Source: Sphingobium cyanobacteriorum
Lineage (GTDB): Bacteria; Pseudomonadota; Alphaproteobacteria; Sphingomonadales; Sphingomonadaceae
Length of the DNA: 64,000 nucleotides
Assembly: GCF_030580935.1 (NCBI RefSeq)
Contig: NZ_JAUQOM010000007.1
Coordinates: 1 to 64,000, forward strand
Direction: 5' to 3'
Shown here piece by piece: positions 50,239 through 59,361 of the stretch (position 1 is the stretch's first letter; the number at the start of each line of letters is the position of its first letter). The notes under the pieces were generated by a model, which made no database searches, had not been told where the DNA came from, and saw nothing but the letters and a program-made list of their open reading frames with translations. A program made the translations under genes and the position numbers.

Positions 50239-51342
50239 ATGTCGATATTGGGAGTGGAAAGTGTCATCTACGGCGTAGATAATCTACCCAATTGCACGAA
50301 ATTCTGGAAAGATTTCGGTCTTAACCCGGTGCGACTGACCGAAGGTGACAGTATATTCGATGTTGCGAGCGGATCGCGCATCATCCTGATGAAGGATAGC
50401 GACACAAGGCTGCCGCCACGCAATTTCGAAGGCAATGGCGTCAGGCTGACCGTCTGGGGCGTCGACACGGCAGATGCCCTCGACCGTCTGGTCGAAAGAT
50501 TGCAGAAGCGGGTGGAGGTTACGCGCGACGCGGATGGCTCCGCCTTCTTTCAGGCGCCCGACGGGCAATATCTGGGCCTGCGCCTGTGGAACAAGAAAGC
50601 GGTGGTTTCCGCGCCCGATCCGGTCAATGCGCCGGGCCATATCGTCCGGCTCAACCGCCATCGCCAGTGGCGGCACAAGGCGATCCCAAAGACGATCAAC
50701 CATGTCGTGTTCTTTTCAAGCGATTATGTCCGCTCGTTCGAATTTTACCGGGACTTCCTGGATTTCCGCTATTCCGATCATTCCAAGGGCGTCGGCATCT
50801 TCGCCCGTGCGGACGGCACCTATGAACATCATTCGATCTTCTGGGTGAATGGCGACCTGCCCTTCGCGCCGGACGGGCACGGCTTCATGCACATCGCGTT
50901 CGGCCTGGACGATATCGACGAGATCATGCTGGGCGCCAACATCATGGAAAGGCGCGGCTGGCAGAACAGCAGCATGAACAGTTCCGGCGGCATCTCGCGG
51001 CACCGTATTTCCTCGGCGCTTTATTATTATGTCGACTGCCCTGCCGGTGGCGAAGCCGAATATCATGCCGATACCGATTATCTGGATGACAACTGGGTTC
51101 CGCGCGCCTGGGACTTCAAGTTCGGATCGCTGCTCTGGGCCAATCGCACCCCGCCCATCTTCGCCGGCAACGACATTCCGTGGGACATGACGTTCGATCC
51201 CGACGGCGCAAGTTTCGACCCCTTCCGCAAACCGCTTCCTGACCCATTTGGAAAAGACACATCATGGCACAACCCTTCCGGCGGATCGTCACCGATCATG
51301 ATGCCCAGGGCATCTCGGTGGTGCGCAGCATCGACACGCTGA
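50239..51342 (+). CDS. VOC-family extradiol dioxygenase-like protein
   Basis: The 367-residue protein has two vicinal-oxygen-chelate modules (about 1-125 and 145-300) as in extradiol ring-cleavage dioxygenases. Metal ligand candidates are His in INHVVFFSSD, His in GFMHIAFGL and a Glu or Asp around GGEAEYHADTDY. It would cleave a catechol-like intermediate or act as another VOC enzyme. The last about 26 residues overlap the cupin gene by 79 bp and look unlike the family, so the natural end may be disturbed. It heads the main catabolic operon and has GGAATGAGAC upstream. Confidence 0.8.
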   Translation: MSILGVESVIYGVDNLPNCTKFWKDFGLNPVRLTEGDSIFDVASGSRIILMKDSDTRLPPRNFEGNGVRLTVWGVDTADALDRLVERLQKRVEVTRDADGSAFFQAPDGQYLGLRLWNKKAVVSAPDPVNAPGHIVRLNRHRQWRHKAIPKTINHVVFFSSDYVRSFEFYRDFLDFRYSDHSKGVGIFARADGTYEHHSIFWVNGDLPFAPDGHGFMHIAFGLDDIDEIMLGANIMERRGWQNSSMNSSGGISRHRISSALYYYVDCPAGGEAEYHADTDYLDDNWVPRAWDFKFGSLLWANRTPPIFAGNDIPWDMTFDPDGASFDPFRKPLPDPFGKDTSWHNPSGGSSPIMMPRASRWCAASTR

Positions 51343-51746
51343 CCCCGCAGCCCGTCGCCCCCGATATCGCCGATTTCCAGTTGGTCTGGACCACGCCGTC
51401 CGTGCCGGTGGACCTGAACAGCGGCACCGACGGCATCAGCGAAGCGGGGCTGACGCTGAAGGGCGGATCGGTCATCCGCATCGTCGATATGCTGCCTGGC
51501 GGCGTTTCGCCGATGCATCGCAGCTTCTCGATCGACTATGGCGTCGTCCTGAGCGGCGTGCTGGAGCTGGAGCTGGATGGCGGCGAAGTCGTCAGCCTGC
51601 ACGCGGGCGACATCGTCGTTCAGCGCGGCACCAACCATCTGTGGCGCAACCCGTCCGATACGCAGGTCTGTCGCATCGCCTTCGTCCTGATCGAGGCCGC
51701 ACCGATCGTCGTCAACGGCCGGCAACTGGAAGAAATCCATCCGTGA
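51264..51746 (+). CDS. Cupin-domain protein
   Basis: The 160-residue single cupin has GGVSPMHRSFSIDYGVVLSGVLELELDGGE and VVQRGTNHLWRNP. The first motif has one His, where many metal cupins have two, so metal binding may be altered. Cupins in such clusters serve as dioxygenases, isomerases or binding proteins. The protein starts inside the VOC gene and overlaps the next gene by 4 bp, so it belongs to the same transcript. Confidence 0.8.
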   Translation: MAQPFRRIVTDHDAQGISVVRSIDTLTPQPVAPDIADFQLVWTTPSVPVDLNSGTDGISEAGLTLKGGSVIRIVDMLPGGVSPMHRSFSIDYGVVLSGVLELELDGGEVVSLHAGDIVVQRGTNHLWRNPSDTQVCRIAFVLIEAAPIVVNGRQLEEIHP

Positions 51747-52732
51747 CCGCCATGCCGCATATCATGGTGACGGGTGCGAACGGCTTCATCGGCAGGGCGC
51801 TGGCCGCGCGATTGGTAACGGACGCCCGTTTCGCCGATCATCGTATCACGCTGACCGACCTGAGGATGGACGCCCCCGATATCGCGGCGGATGGACGGGT
51901 GCATATGGTCGCGGGCAACCTGGCTGATCCCGCCCATCTCGCCCGGTTGTGCCAGGACAGGGTGGACATATTGTTTCATCTTGCAGGCGTCCTGGGCGGC
52001 GCCGCAGAGACGGAGCCCGTTCTATCGCGTCGCATCAATCTCGACGCCACGCTCGATCTCTTCGATCGTCTGCGATCACCCGACACCCCGCCGCGCATCG
52101 TGCTGGCAAGCTCCATCGCGGTATTCGGTCCGCCGCTGCCCGCGTATATCGACGATGACAGCATGCCGTCGCCCACCATGGTCTATGGCGCGCACAAACG
52201 CATGGCCGAAATTGCCATGGAGCAGCAGTCCGCCCGCGGCTGGATCGACGGCATTGCCATTCGCCTGCCGGGCATTGTTGCGCGCAAGGACGCCGACAGC
52301 CGGCTGAAGTCGGCGTTCCTCAACACCCTGTTTCATGATTTTGCCGCCGGGCGGCCTGTCAGCCTGCCGGTTTCCGAGCATGGGACCAGTTGGCTGATCT
52401 CGGTTCCCGCCTGCATCGATGCGCTGCTGCACGCCGCGACGCTCCCGCCGTCACGGCTGGGCCGGCGGCGGGCGCTGACATTGCCGGCACAATGCGTGTG
52501 CATGGGCGATCTGGTGGCGGGCCTGCGGCGTCGCTTTCCCGCCAGCCCGACCCGCATCACCTATCAGCCCGACCCGGCGATCGAAGCGCAGTTTGCGGCC
52601 CATCCCCCCTTGTCGACACCATTGGGCGATGCACTGGGCTTCGTTCATGACGGTAGCATTGATCGCTTGATCGAGCGGGCATTGCTGGATTCACCGCCCC
52701 TGGCGCGCACCACCGCCGCTGCTGCGATTTAA
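51743..52732 (+). CDS. NAD-dependent epimerase/dehydratase-family oxidoreductase
   Basis: The extended SDR protein of about 329 residues has GANGFIGRALAARL (nucleotide binding) and catalytic VYGAHKRMAE (YxxxK). It resembles the D-erythronate dehydrogenase group in layout, suggesting oxidation of a hydroxy acid or similar intermediate. GTG at 51743 overlaps the cupin stop (GTGA), with ATG at 51752 the alternative. Next is the Rieske gene 10 bp downstream. Confidence 0.82.
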   Translation: MTAMPHIMVTGANGFIGRALAARLVTDARFADHRITLTDLRMDAPDIAADGRVHMVAGNLADPAHLARLCQDRVDILFHLAGVLGGAAETEPVLSRRINLDATLDLFDRLRSPDTPPRIVLASSIAVFGPPLPAYIDDDSMPSPTMVYGAHKRMAEIAMEQQSARGWIDGIAIRLPGIVARKDADSRLKSAFLNTLFHDFAAGRPVSLPVSEHGTSWLISVPACIDALLHAATLPPSRLGRRRALTLPAQCVCMGDLVAGLRRRFPASPTRITYQPDPAIEAQFAAHPPLSTPLGDALGFVHDGSIDRLIERALLDSPPLARTTAAAAI

Positions 52733-52742
52733 GGTCAGAAAC

Positions 52743-53789
52743 ATGAATAACAACGCGCAATTCCTCAAGAATATCTGGTATTTGTCGGCCTGGGAAACCG
52801 AACTAGGGGACGGCAGCCTGGCGCGCACCATCGCGGATGTCCCCTTGCTGTTCCTGCGGACGGACGATGGCGTGTCCGCCCTGCTCGATCGCTGTCCGCA
52901 TCGGTTCGCCCCGCTGTCCTGCGGGCAGGTAAAGACCGATCATGTCGTGTGCGGCTATCACGGACTGGCCTTCGGCGCCGATGGCAAATGCGTGTCCAAT
53001 CCCCATGGTCCCATCGTGTCGGCATTGCAGGTGCCGACTTTCCCTGCGGTGCTGCGGCATGCGGCCGTCTGGGTCTGGCTGGGCGACAGGGAGGCTGCGG
53101 ACCCGGCGCTGATCCCCGATATGCACTTCATCGATCGCGCCGGACCGGCCGCGCGGGTCGAAGGGCATCTTGAAAACGAAGCCCATTACATGCTGATGGT
53201 CGAAAATATCATGGACCTCAGCCATGCGGACTATCTGCATGCGACCACGCTGGGCAATGGCATCAACACGATCGCCAAAACGAAGGTCGAAGTCGGCGAA
53301 CGCTCCATCACCGTGCGCTGGAGCGCGGACGATCATGTTCTGCCGCCGGTCCAGGACGCTGTCATGCCCCGTCCGGGCCAGCCGGCCTTTTTCCGCAACG
53401 ATGTGGAATGGTCGGCGCCCGGCGCGATGGTCCAGACGATGATTTTCGGACCGGCCGACCAGCCAGAGCAGATCGTCGGGGACAGCGTGACCGCCCATGT
53501 AATGACGCCGATGAGCGCCACCCGGACCCATTATTTCTTCTGTCACACCAGCAATCTGGTCAGCGCCCAGCCTGAAATGGTGCCGCAGATCCGCGAAATA
53601 TTGCTTGGCGCCTTCGCCGGTGAGGATTCGCCGATGCTGGCCGCGCAGCAGACCCGTATTGGCAGCGCCGATTTCTGGGATCTTGGTCCTGTATTGCTGC
53701 CCAGCGATGTGGCCGCCGTGCGGGTGCGCCGGCGCATGGATCAGTTGCTGGCCGCCGAGCGGGGAGACAGTGTGGAGCAACCTGCATGA
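52743..53789 (+). CDS. Rieske oxygenase, VanA-like
   Basis: The 348-residue protein has an N-terminal Rieske cluster (CPHR about 50 and CGYHGL about 70) and a catalytic domain with the mononuclear-iron segment ENIMDLSHADYLH (about 155-170). The VanA/dicamba-demethylase-like group demethylates or hydroxylates aromatic methoxy or side-chain substrates. No reductase or ferredoxin is encoded in the cluster. It overlaps the FAH-family gene by 4 bp. Confidence 0.92.
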   Translation: MNNNAQFLKNIWYLSAWETELGDGSLARTIADVPLLFLRTDDGVSALLDRCPHRFAPLSCGQVKTDHVVCGYHGLAFGADGKCVSNPHGPIVSALQVPTFPAVLRHAAVWVWLGDREAADPALIPDMHFIDRAGPAARVEGHLENEAHYMLMVENIMDLSHADYLHATTLGNGINTIAKTKVEVGERSITVRWSADDHVLPPVQDAVMPRPGQPAFFRNDVEWSAPGAMVQTMIFGPADQPEQIVGDSVTAHVMTPMSATRTHYFFCHTSNLVSAQPEMVPQIREILLGAFAGEDSPMLAAQQTRIGSADFWDLGPVLLPSDVAAVRVRRRMDQLLAAERGDSVEQPA

Positions 53790-54757
53790 AACTGGTAACG
53801 TTACGAGACGGCGGCCGTGACGGCACGCTGGCGGTGGCGACCCGCAATCTGGCGCGCTATGTCGTCGCCACTGCCATCGCGCCCACATTGCAGGCGGCGC
53901 TGGACGACTGGGCTGTGACGGCGCCCGCCCTGCGGCGACTGTCGGAGCAGCTCGATAGGGGCGACATTTCCGGCGCTCCGCTCGATCCCGCCCGGTTGCT
54001 GGCCCCGCTGCCGCGCGCATGGCAGTGGCTCGATGCTTCCGCCTTCGACTGTCATGGGGAATTGATGGCGCAGGTTTTCGACATGCCGCCCGTGCCGACC
54101 CAGCCACCGCTGATGTATCAGGGCCTGTCCCATCGCTTCATCGCGCCGCAGGAGGATGTCGCCTTTCGGTCCGAAGAGGATGGCATCGATTTCGAAGGCG
54201 AATTCGGGGTCATCGTGGACGATGTGCCGATGGGCGTCAGTGTCGAGGATGCGGCCGCCCATATCTGCCTGCTGGTGCAGATCAACGACTGGTCGTTGCG
54301 CCGTCTGGGGGCAATCGAAATGAAAACCGGCTTTGGCTGGATTCAGGCCAAGCCACCGTGCAGCATCGCGCCCGCCGCCCTGTCCCCCGACGAACTGGGA
54401 ACCGCCTGGCGCGACGGGCGCATCGACCGCATATTGGAAGTGGACTGGAACGGCGAATGCTTTGGCAGGGCCAGCGGCTATCCCATGTCCTCCTCCTTCC
54501 CCGAACTGATCGCCCATGCCGCCCACACGCGCGCGCTGTGCGCGGGCACCATCATCGGGTCGGGCACGGTGTCGAACAGCAATTATCGGGAGGTGGGATC
54601 GTCCTGCATCGCGGAACGGCGCGGTATCGAGATGCTCGACGAGGGCACGGCCCGCACGCCGTTCATGCGCTTTGGCGACACCGTGCGGATGCGCGTGCAG
54701 GGCGACGACGGGGACATCCTGTTTGGCACGATCGAACAAAAGGTAATCCAGGCATGA
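53786..54757 (+). CDS. Fumarylacetoacetate-hydrolase-family protein
   Basis: The 323-residue protein has the FAH-fold core with DFEGEFGVIVDD (metal-binding Glu residues, about 146-157) and QINDWSLRRL, and ends FGTIEQKVIQA. Family members hydrolyse C-C bonds of ring-fission products or act as isomerases or decarboxylases. It probably processes a ring-cleavage product downstream of the dioxygenases. It overlaps the flavin monooxygenase gene by 4 bp. Confidence 0.9.
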   Translation: MKLVTLRDGGRDGTLAVATRNLARYVVATAIAPTLQAALDDWAVTAPALRRLSEQLDRGDISGAPLDPARLLAPLPRAWQWLDASAFDCHGELMAQVFDMPPVPTQPPLMYQGLSHRFIAPQEDVAFRSEEDGIDFEGEFGVIVDDVPMGVSVEDAAAHICLLVQINDWSLRRLGAIEMKTGFGWIQAKPPCSIAPAALSPDELGTAWRDGRIDRILEVDWNGECFGRASGYPMSSSFPELIAHAAHTRALCAGTIIGSGTVSNSNYREVGSSCIAERRGIEMLDEGTARTPFMRFGDTVRMRVQGDDGDILFGTIEQKVIQA

Positions 54758-55869
54758 GCAGGCATATATTGGTCGTGGGTGGTGGCATTGGCGGCATGTC
54801 GGCCGCCATCGGCCTGCGGCAGAAGGGCATGGCAGTCACCCTGATCGACGCCGATCCCGAATGGAAGGTTGTGGGCGCGGGTATCACCATCAGCGGCCCG
54901 ACGCTGCGCGCCTTCAAGCAGCTTGGCATATTGGATGCCGTCCGTTCGCAGGGCTTCATGTCGGACGCCGTGCATTTTCATCAAGCCGACGGCACGCTGA
55001 TCCGCACGATGCCCACCCCTACACTGGAAGCGGATATTCCGCCGGCTGGCGGGATATTGCGTCCGGTGCTGCATCATATCTTGTCGGATCGCGTCAAGAT
55101 GCTGGGCGCTGACATCAGGCTGGGCGTGACCGTGTCGGCGATGGAGGATGACGGCGCACAGGTGCGCGTCGACTTCAGCGATGGCAGCAGCGGTCGATAT
55201 GACGCAGTGATCGGCGCGGACGGCTACCAATCCGCCACCCGTCGCCTGATCCTGCCGGACGCGCCCGCTCCGGCCTTTGTCGGTCAGGGGTGCTGGCGCG
55301 TGCTGGCGCCCCGCCCCGCCTCGGTCCAGGGCGCCCAGATATATTTCGGGCCAGGCTACAAAGTCGGGGTCAACCCCTGCTCGGCAGACTCGCTCTATCT
55401 TTTCTGCACGCTGGCAATGCCGGGCAACCCGTTCATTCCGCAATCCGAATGGCTGGATCGCGTCAGGGACATATTGGCGCCCTTTGGGGGAAGCATCGCG
55501 ACCATCCGCGAAGGGCTTGGGCCTCAGTCCGAGGTCAATTACCGGCCGCTCGAAGCCCTGTTGCTGCCGCTGCCCTGGCATGTCGGCCGGATCGGCCTGA
55601 TCGGCGACGCCATTCATGCCACCACGCCGCATCTGGCGTCCGGTGCCGGGCTGGCGGTTGAGGATGGCGTGCTGCTCGCCGAAATTCTGGCCACGGAATC
55701 CGACATCGAGCGGGCCTGGACCGCATGGGAGCAAAGGCGATGGGAACGGTGTCGCGTCACGCTCGAAAACAGCCTGCGGATCAGCGCGCTGGAAATCGAA
55801 GGCGGCCACGACGCCGAAGTAGCCCGCATCATGGCCGAAAGCGTGGCGATCCTCGCCCAGCCGATGTGA
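54754..55869 (+). CDS. FAD-dependent aromatic monooxygenase
   Basis: The 371-residue protein is a group A flavoprotein hydroxylase. It has GGGIGGMSAAIGL (dinucleotide binding, about 8-20), GADGYQSATR (about 156) and GLIGDAIHATTPH (about 286). It resembles salicylate hydroxylase-type enzymes that add OH to an aromatic ring using NAD(P)H and O2. ATG at 54754 overlaps the previous stop. The longer frame opening at 54019 lies inside the FAH gene and is rejected. Confidence 0.92.
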   Translation: MSRHILVVGGGIGGMSAAIGLRQKGMAVTLIDADPEWKVVGAGITISGPTLRAFKQLGILDAVRSQGFMSDAVHFHQADGTLIRTMPTPTLEADIPPAGGILRPVLHHILSDRVKMLGADIRLGVTVSAMEDDGAQVRVDFSDGSSGRYDAVIGADGYQSATRRLILPDAPAPAFVGQGCWRVLAPRPASVQGAQIYFGPGYKVGVNPCSADSLYLFCTLAMPGNPFIPQSEWLDRVRDILAPFGGSIATIREGLGPQSEVNYRPLEALLLPLPWHVGRIGLIGDAIHATTPHLASGAGLAVEDGVLLAEILATESDIERAWTAWEQRRWERCRVTLENSLRISALEIEGGHDAEVARIMAESVAILAQPM

Positions 55870-55879
55870 GGGCAATGGC

Positions 55880-56176
55880 ATGATCACAGAGATAGCACAG
55901 ATCGAGATTGATCCGGCACAGCGCAGCGCGTTCGAGGCTGCGGTGCAATCCGCCGAGCCTCATTTCCGCGCGGCCAAAGGCTTTCGCAGCTTCGCCCTGA
56001 CCCGCTCCATTGAATATCCGGGCCGCTATCGGCTGCTCATAGGGTGGGACAGCGTGGATGACCATATGATTGGCTTCCGCAATTCCGACGGATTCCAGGC
56101 ATGGCGCGCCTTGGCCAGCCCATTCTTTCTCCTGCCGCCACAAATCGAGCATCTGGAACAGGTCATGCCAGCATGA
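55880..56176 (+). CDS. Antibiotic-biosynthesis-monooxygenase (ABM) domain protein
   Basis: The 98-residue protein has one dimeric alpha-beta-barrel-like ABM domain (EIAQIEIDPAQRSAFEAAV, then FRSFALTRSIEYPGRYRLLIGWDSVDDH). Such small proteins are cofactor-free monooxygenases or accessory isomerases. It overlaps the P450 gene by 4 bp, so it belongs to the same transcript. Confidence 0.82.
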   Translation: MITEIAQIEIDPAQRSAFEAAVQSAEPHFRAAKGFRSFALTRSIEYPGRYRLLIGWDSVDDHMIGFRNSDGFQAWRALASPFFLLPPQIEHLEQVMPA

Positions 56177-57423
56177 ATTGCCCCATCCATATATCCACGC
56201 CGCCCACCGACAACGTAGCGATGACGGTCGAACCCGATCCGTCGATGCCGCGACTGGCGCTCGATCCCTTCTCGCCGCAGGTGCTGGAAAACCCTTTTCC
56301 CGCCCATGCCGCCCTGCGCGATGCTGGCCCGGTGGTCTGGCTTCCCGCCATCGGCTGCTATGCCATGGCGCGCTTTGACCATGTGCAGGCGGCGTTGAAG
56401 AACTGGCAGATTTACGGGTCGGGTCGTGGCGTGGGCCTCAGCGACTTTGCCAGGGAAACGCCCTGGCGGCCGCCCTCGCTCCTGCTGGAGACCGACCCGC
56501 CGATCCATGATCGCACCCGTGGCCTGATGAACCGGGTCGCGTCGCTCGCCGCCTTGCGAAAACTGATGCCGCAATGGCAGGAAAAGGCGATGTCGCTCGT
56601 TTCGGCCTATGCCGATGGCCAGCCGTTCGACGCCATTCCCGCGGTTGCCGAGGGCTTCCCCCTCTCCGTCTTTCCCGACCTGATCGGGTTGCGGGACGAA
56701 GGGCGTGACAACCTCATCCCTTATGCGACCGTCGCCTTCAATGCCTTCGGCCCCCGCAACGCCCTGCTGGCCGAGGCGATGAAGGCGGCCGAAGGCGCGA
56801 CCCTGTGGGTTGCCGAAAGCTGCAAGCGCGAAAATCTGAAACCCGGCGGCTGGGGCATGCAGGTCTATCAGGCGGCTGATGATGGTCTTTGCACGCATGA
56901 CGAGGCGGAACGTCTGGTCCGCTCCTTCCTGACGGCCGGGGTCGACACCACGGTCAACGGCATCGCCACGCTGCTGCACGGCTTCGCGCAGTTCCCTGGC
57001 GAATATCAGCGCCTGCGTGGCGACCGGGCGCTGCTCAGGAAGGCGATCGAGGAATCCCTGCGCTGGGGGGGCACGATCCAGACATTCTTCCGCACCACAT
57101 CGCAAGCGGTGGAGGTCGAAGGCAACGTCATTCCCGAAGGCGCCAAGGTTCTGCTGTTCCTGGCCGCCGCCAATCGCGATCCGCGACACTGGGATCAGCC
57201 CGAACGCTTCGACATCGGGCGCAATGCCAGCGGCCATGTCGGCTTCGGCTTCGGCATTCATCAATGCCTGGGCCAGATGGTCGCCCGCATGGAGATGGAG
57301 GCGATGACCGGCGCCCTGCTGGCGCATGTGGCCGAAATTCGCGCGACAGGCCCGATAGAATATCGCCTGAACAACACGCTGCGTGCGATCGGCGCCCTGC
57401 CGATCGCCTTCGTTCCCGCCTGA
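56173..57423 (+). CDS. Cytochrome P450
   Basis: The 416-residue bacterial P450 has the I-helix AGVDTT (about 255), ExxR in ESLR (about 294) and the heme signature FGFGIHQCLGQ with the Cys ligand at about residue 365. It hydroxylates or demethylates a pathway substrate with electrons from a ferredoxin system not encoded here. ATG at 56173 overlaps the ABM stop, and the longer frame opening at 56101 is rejected. Confidence 0.93.
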   Translation: MNCPIHISTPPTDNVAMTVEPDPSMPRLALDPFSPQVLENPFPAHAALRDAGPVVWLPAIGCYAMARFDHVQAALKNWQIYGSGRGVGLSDFARETPWRPPSLLLETDPPIHDRTRGLMNRVASLAALRKLMPQWQEKAMSLVSAYADGQPFDAIPAVAEGFPLSVFPDLIGLRDEGRDNLIPYATVAFNAFGPRNALLAEAMKAAEGATLWVAESCKRENLKPGGWGMQVYQAADDGLCTHDEAERLVRSFLTAGVDTTVNGIATLLHGFAQFPGEYQRLRGDRALLRKAIEESLRWGGTIQTFFRTTSQAVEVEGNVIPEGAKVLLFLAAANRDPRHWDQPERFDIGRNASGHVGFGFGIHQCLGQMVARMEMEAMTGALLAHVAEIRATGPIEYRLNNTLRAIGALPIAFVPA

Positions 57424-57435
57424 AGAAAGAGCATC

Positions 57436-58587
57436 ATGTTCGAACCATTCCCCGGAAACTATGTCTGGAATCTGGCGACCAATCTTGCGCTGGTCTGTGG
57501 CGGCAATCATGGCGAGATCGACGAAGCGAACCGTCCGATCATGGAGGCGGCCCGCAAGGGCGCGGATGAGGGCAGCGCGCTCATGTTCGATAGCTGGCTG
57601 CGCGTCGCCGATCAGGTGGCGGCCAACGCCGCGGCGGATGAGGCCGCGGGTCGAACCTTGTCGGCGGGCACCAAATATCTGCGCGCGTCCGGCTATTATC
57701 TGGCGGCCGAACGCATGCAGAGCCGCGACTATGCGCCGCGCTGGGCCGCCTATGACCGGGGCCTGGAGCTCTATGCCAAAGGCGTCGCGCTACGCGGGCT
57801 GCATGTCGATTTCGTCGAAATTCCGTATGGAGACAGCGCCTATCCCGGCATTTTCGTGCATGACGGGTCCGGCACGCCGCGACCGACGCTCGTTTCGGTC
57901 AACGGGCTGGATTCCATGAAGGAGCAGGTCAATATGGGCGGCCATGGCGCCGCCAATCTCGAACGCGGCATCAACACGCTGTTCGTTGACCAGCCGGGCA
58001 CTGGCGAGGCGTTACGCAAACGCGGCCTGACCGCCGTCTACGATGCCGAACGATGGGGCTCGCCCGCCTTCGACTATCTGACCACCCGGCCGGACGTCAT
58101 TCCGACCAGGATCGGGATTTTTGGCCTGTCATTTGGGGGCTATCATGCACCGCGCATCGCCGCCAACGACCCGCGCTATGCGTTGTGCGCGGTAATGGGC
58201 GCCAATCATGTGTGGGGCCGGCGGCAGCGGGAGCGCGTCGCCAATGAAGGGGAAAATCCCGTGCCCCATTATTGGGACCATGTGATGTGGGTGTTCGGCT
58301 TCGACGATCGCGACGCCTTTCTGGATTATGCCGACCAGATCACGCTCGACGGGCAGGTCGAAAAGATCCGGGTGCCGTTTCTGATCACCCATGGCGAAAA
58401 TGACCGCCAGATCCCTGCCTATAATGCCCAGCTCAGTTATGATCAGGCCGTCAACTCCTCCAAGCGCAGTCTGCGGCTGTTCACAAAGAAGGATTTCGAA
58501 GTCGAACATTGCGGCGCCGACAATGGCACCGGCATGCGTGACTATATCGCGGACTGGTGCGCCGAAACCTTCGCCGAAATGGCGTGA
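57436..58587 (+). CDS. Alpha/beta hydrolase, dihydropseudooxynicotine-hydrolase-like
   Basis: The 383-residue protein has an N-terminal helical cap (about 1-125) and an alpha/beta hydrolase domain. Catalytic residues are Ser in FGLSFGGYHAPR (about 231), Asp in HGENDRQIP (about 322) and His in EVEHCGADN (about 355). The long N-terminal cap and the triad spacing resemble 2,6-dihydropseudooxynicotine hydrolase and related C-C bond hydrolases acting on diketones. It would cleave a side chain or ring-fission product. It follows the P450 by 12 bp. Confidence 0.85.
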   Translation: MFEPFPGNYVWNLATNLALVCGGNHGEIDEANRPIMEAARKGADEGSALMFDSWLRVADQVAANAAADEAAGRTLSAGTKYLRASGYYLAAERMQSRDYAPRWAAYDRGLELYAKGVALRGLHVDFVEIPYGDSAYPGIFVHDGSGTPRPTLVSVNGLDSMKEQVNMGGHGAANLERGINTLFVDQPGTGEALRKRGLTAVYDAERWGSPAFDYLTTRPDVIPTRIGIFGLSFGGYHAPRIAANDPRYALCAVMGANHVWGRRQRERVANEGENPVPHYWDHVMWVFGFDDRDAFLDYADQITLDGQVEKIRVPFLITHGENDRQIPAYNAQLSYDQAVNSSKRSLRLFTKKDFEVEHCGADNGTGMRDYIADWCAETFAEMA

Positions 58588-58630
58588 TGCCCCGTGCGTG
58601 ATCCTTTCCACCCGGCCCATATATAGCGGC

Positions 58631-59092
58631 ATGGCTGCCGATGGCATCGGCACGCTGGCCGAACAGATGGCCAGGCATGGCAGTCGCCGCAACGATCCTG
58701 TCCGGCGCCTGATGAATCATCTGGGGGATCGGTGGAGCGTGCTGATCCTGCTGGTGCTGGAAAAGGACAATTTCCGCTACGCAAATTTGCAGAAGGTCAT
58801 CAATCGCCTGGTGCCGCCCGAAGAAAAGGCCATTTCCAGACGGATGCTGACCCTGCGCTTGCGCGAAATGGAAGCCGAAGGGCTGATCCGTCGCACCGTT
58901 CGCGCCGGGAAATCTGTGCAGGTCGATTATGCACTCACGCCCTTTGGCCTCGGTTACACGGCGCAGGTCCGCACCTTCATCGACTGGATCGTCGCGGGGC
59001 CTCATCCGATCCTGTCTGCCACGGCCTTTCATTCGGCCTTCACCGGCCTGGGCGACTCCGACTGGGGCCAGGCAGGCAGGGCAGACGGGTGA
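58631..59092 (+). CDS. HxlR-family transcriptional regulator
   Basis: The 153-residue protein has a winged helix with the HxlR pattern (LMNHLGDRWSVLILLVLEKDNFRYANLQ, then ISRRMLTLRLREMEAEGLIRRTV). ATG at 58631 follows the hydrolase stop by 43 bp, and longer upstream frames lack the domain. It probably responds to a pathway compound and regulates this cluster. The region 59093-59361 after it shows nothing certain. Confidence 0.85.
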   Translation: MAADGIGTLAEQMARHGSRRNDPVRRLMNHLGDRWSVLILLVLEKDNFRYANLQKVINRLVPPEEKAISRRMLTLRLREMEAEGLIRRTVRAGKSVQVDYALTPFGLGYTAQVRTFIDWIVAGPHPILSATAFHSAFTGLGDSDWGQAGRADG

Positions 59093-59361
59093 TGACAGCA
59101 TCGCATATTCGGGAAAGGGCCGCATCTGCGCGCCTCGGTCGGCCAGCTTCCGCTGCGCACCGGCTGCTCCTGCTTTTCCAGACTGCATAGCCAGGCAGCC
59201 GTTCACTCAGATCCCGATCCGGCCGTCGGGCTGGAGAGACTGGCCCTCAAGGTGACATTCCGCCGCCGCCCGCAAGCCGTCCTGTGAAACCAGATACAGG
59301 ATCAACCTCGCAAACGCTGCGAACGCCACCTTGAACGCCCCCTCCCGCAACATCCCTGCCC

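Noticed and set aside
54019..54753. Upstream extension of the flavin monooxygenase frame
   Set aside because: It lies entirely inside the FAH-family gene in another frame. The GGGIGG nucleotide-binding start appears only from 54754, where the start overlaps the previous stop.
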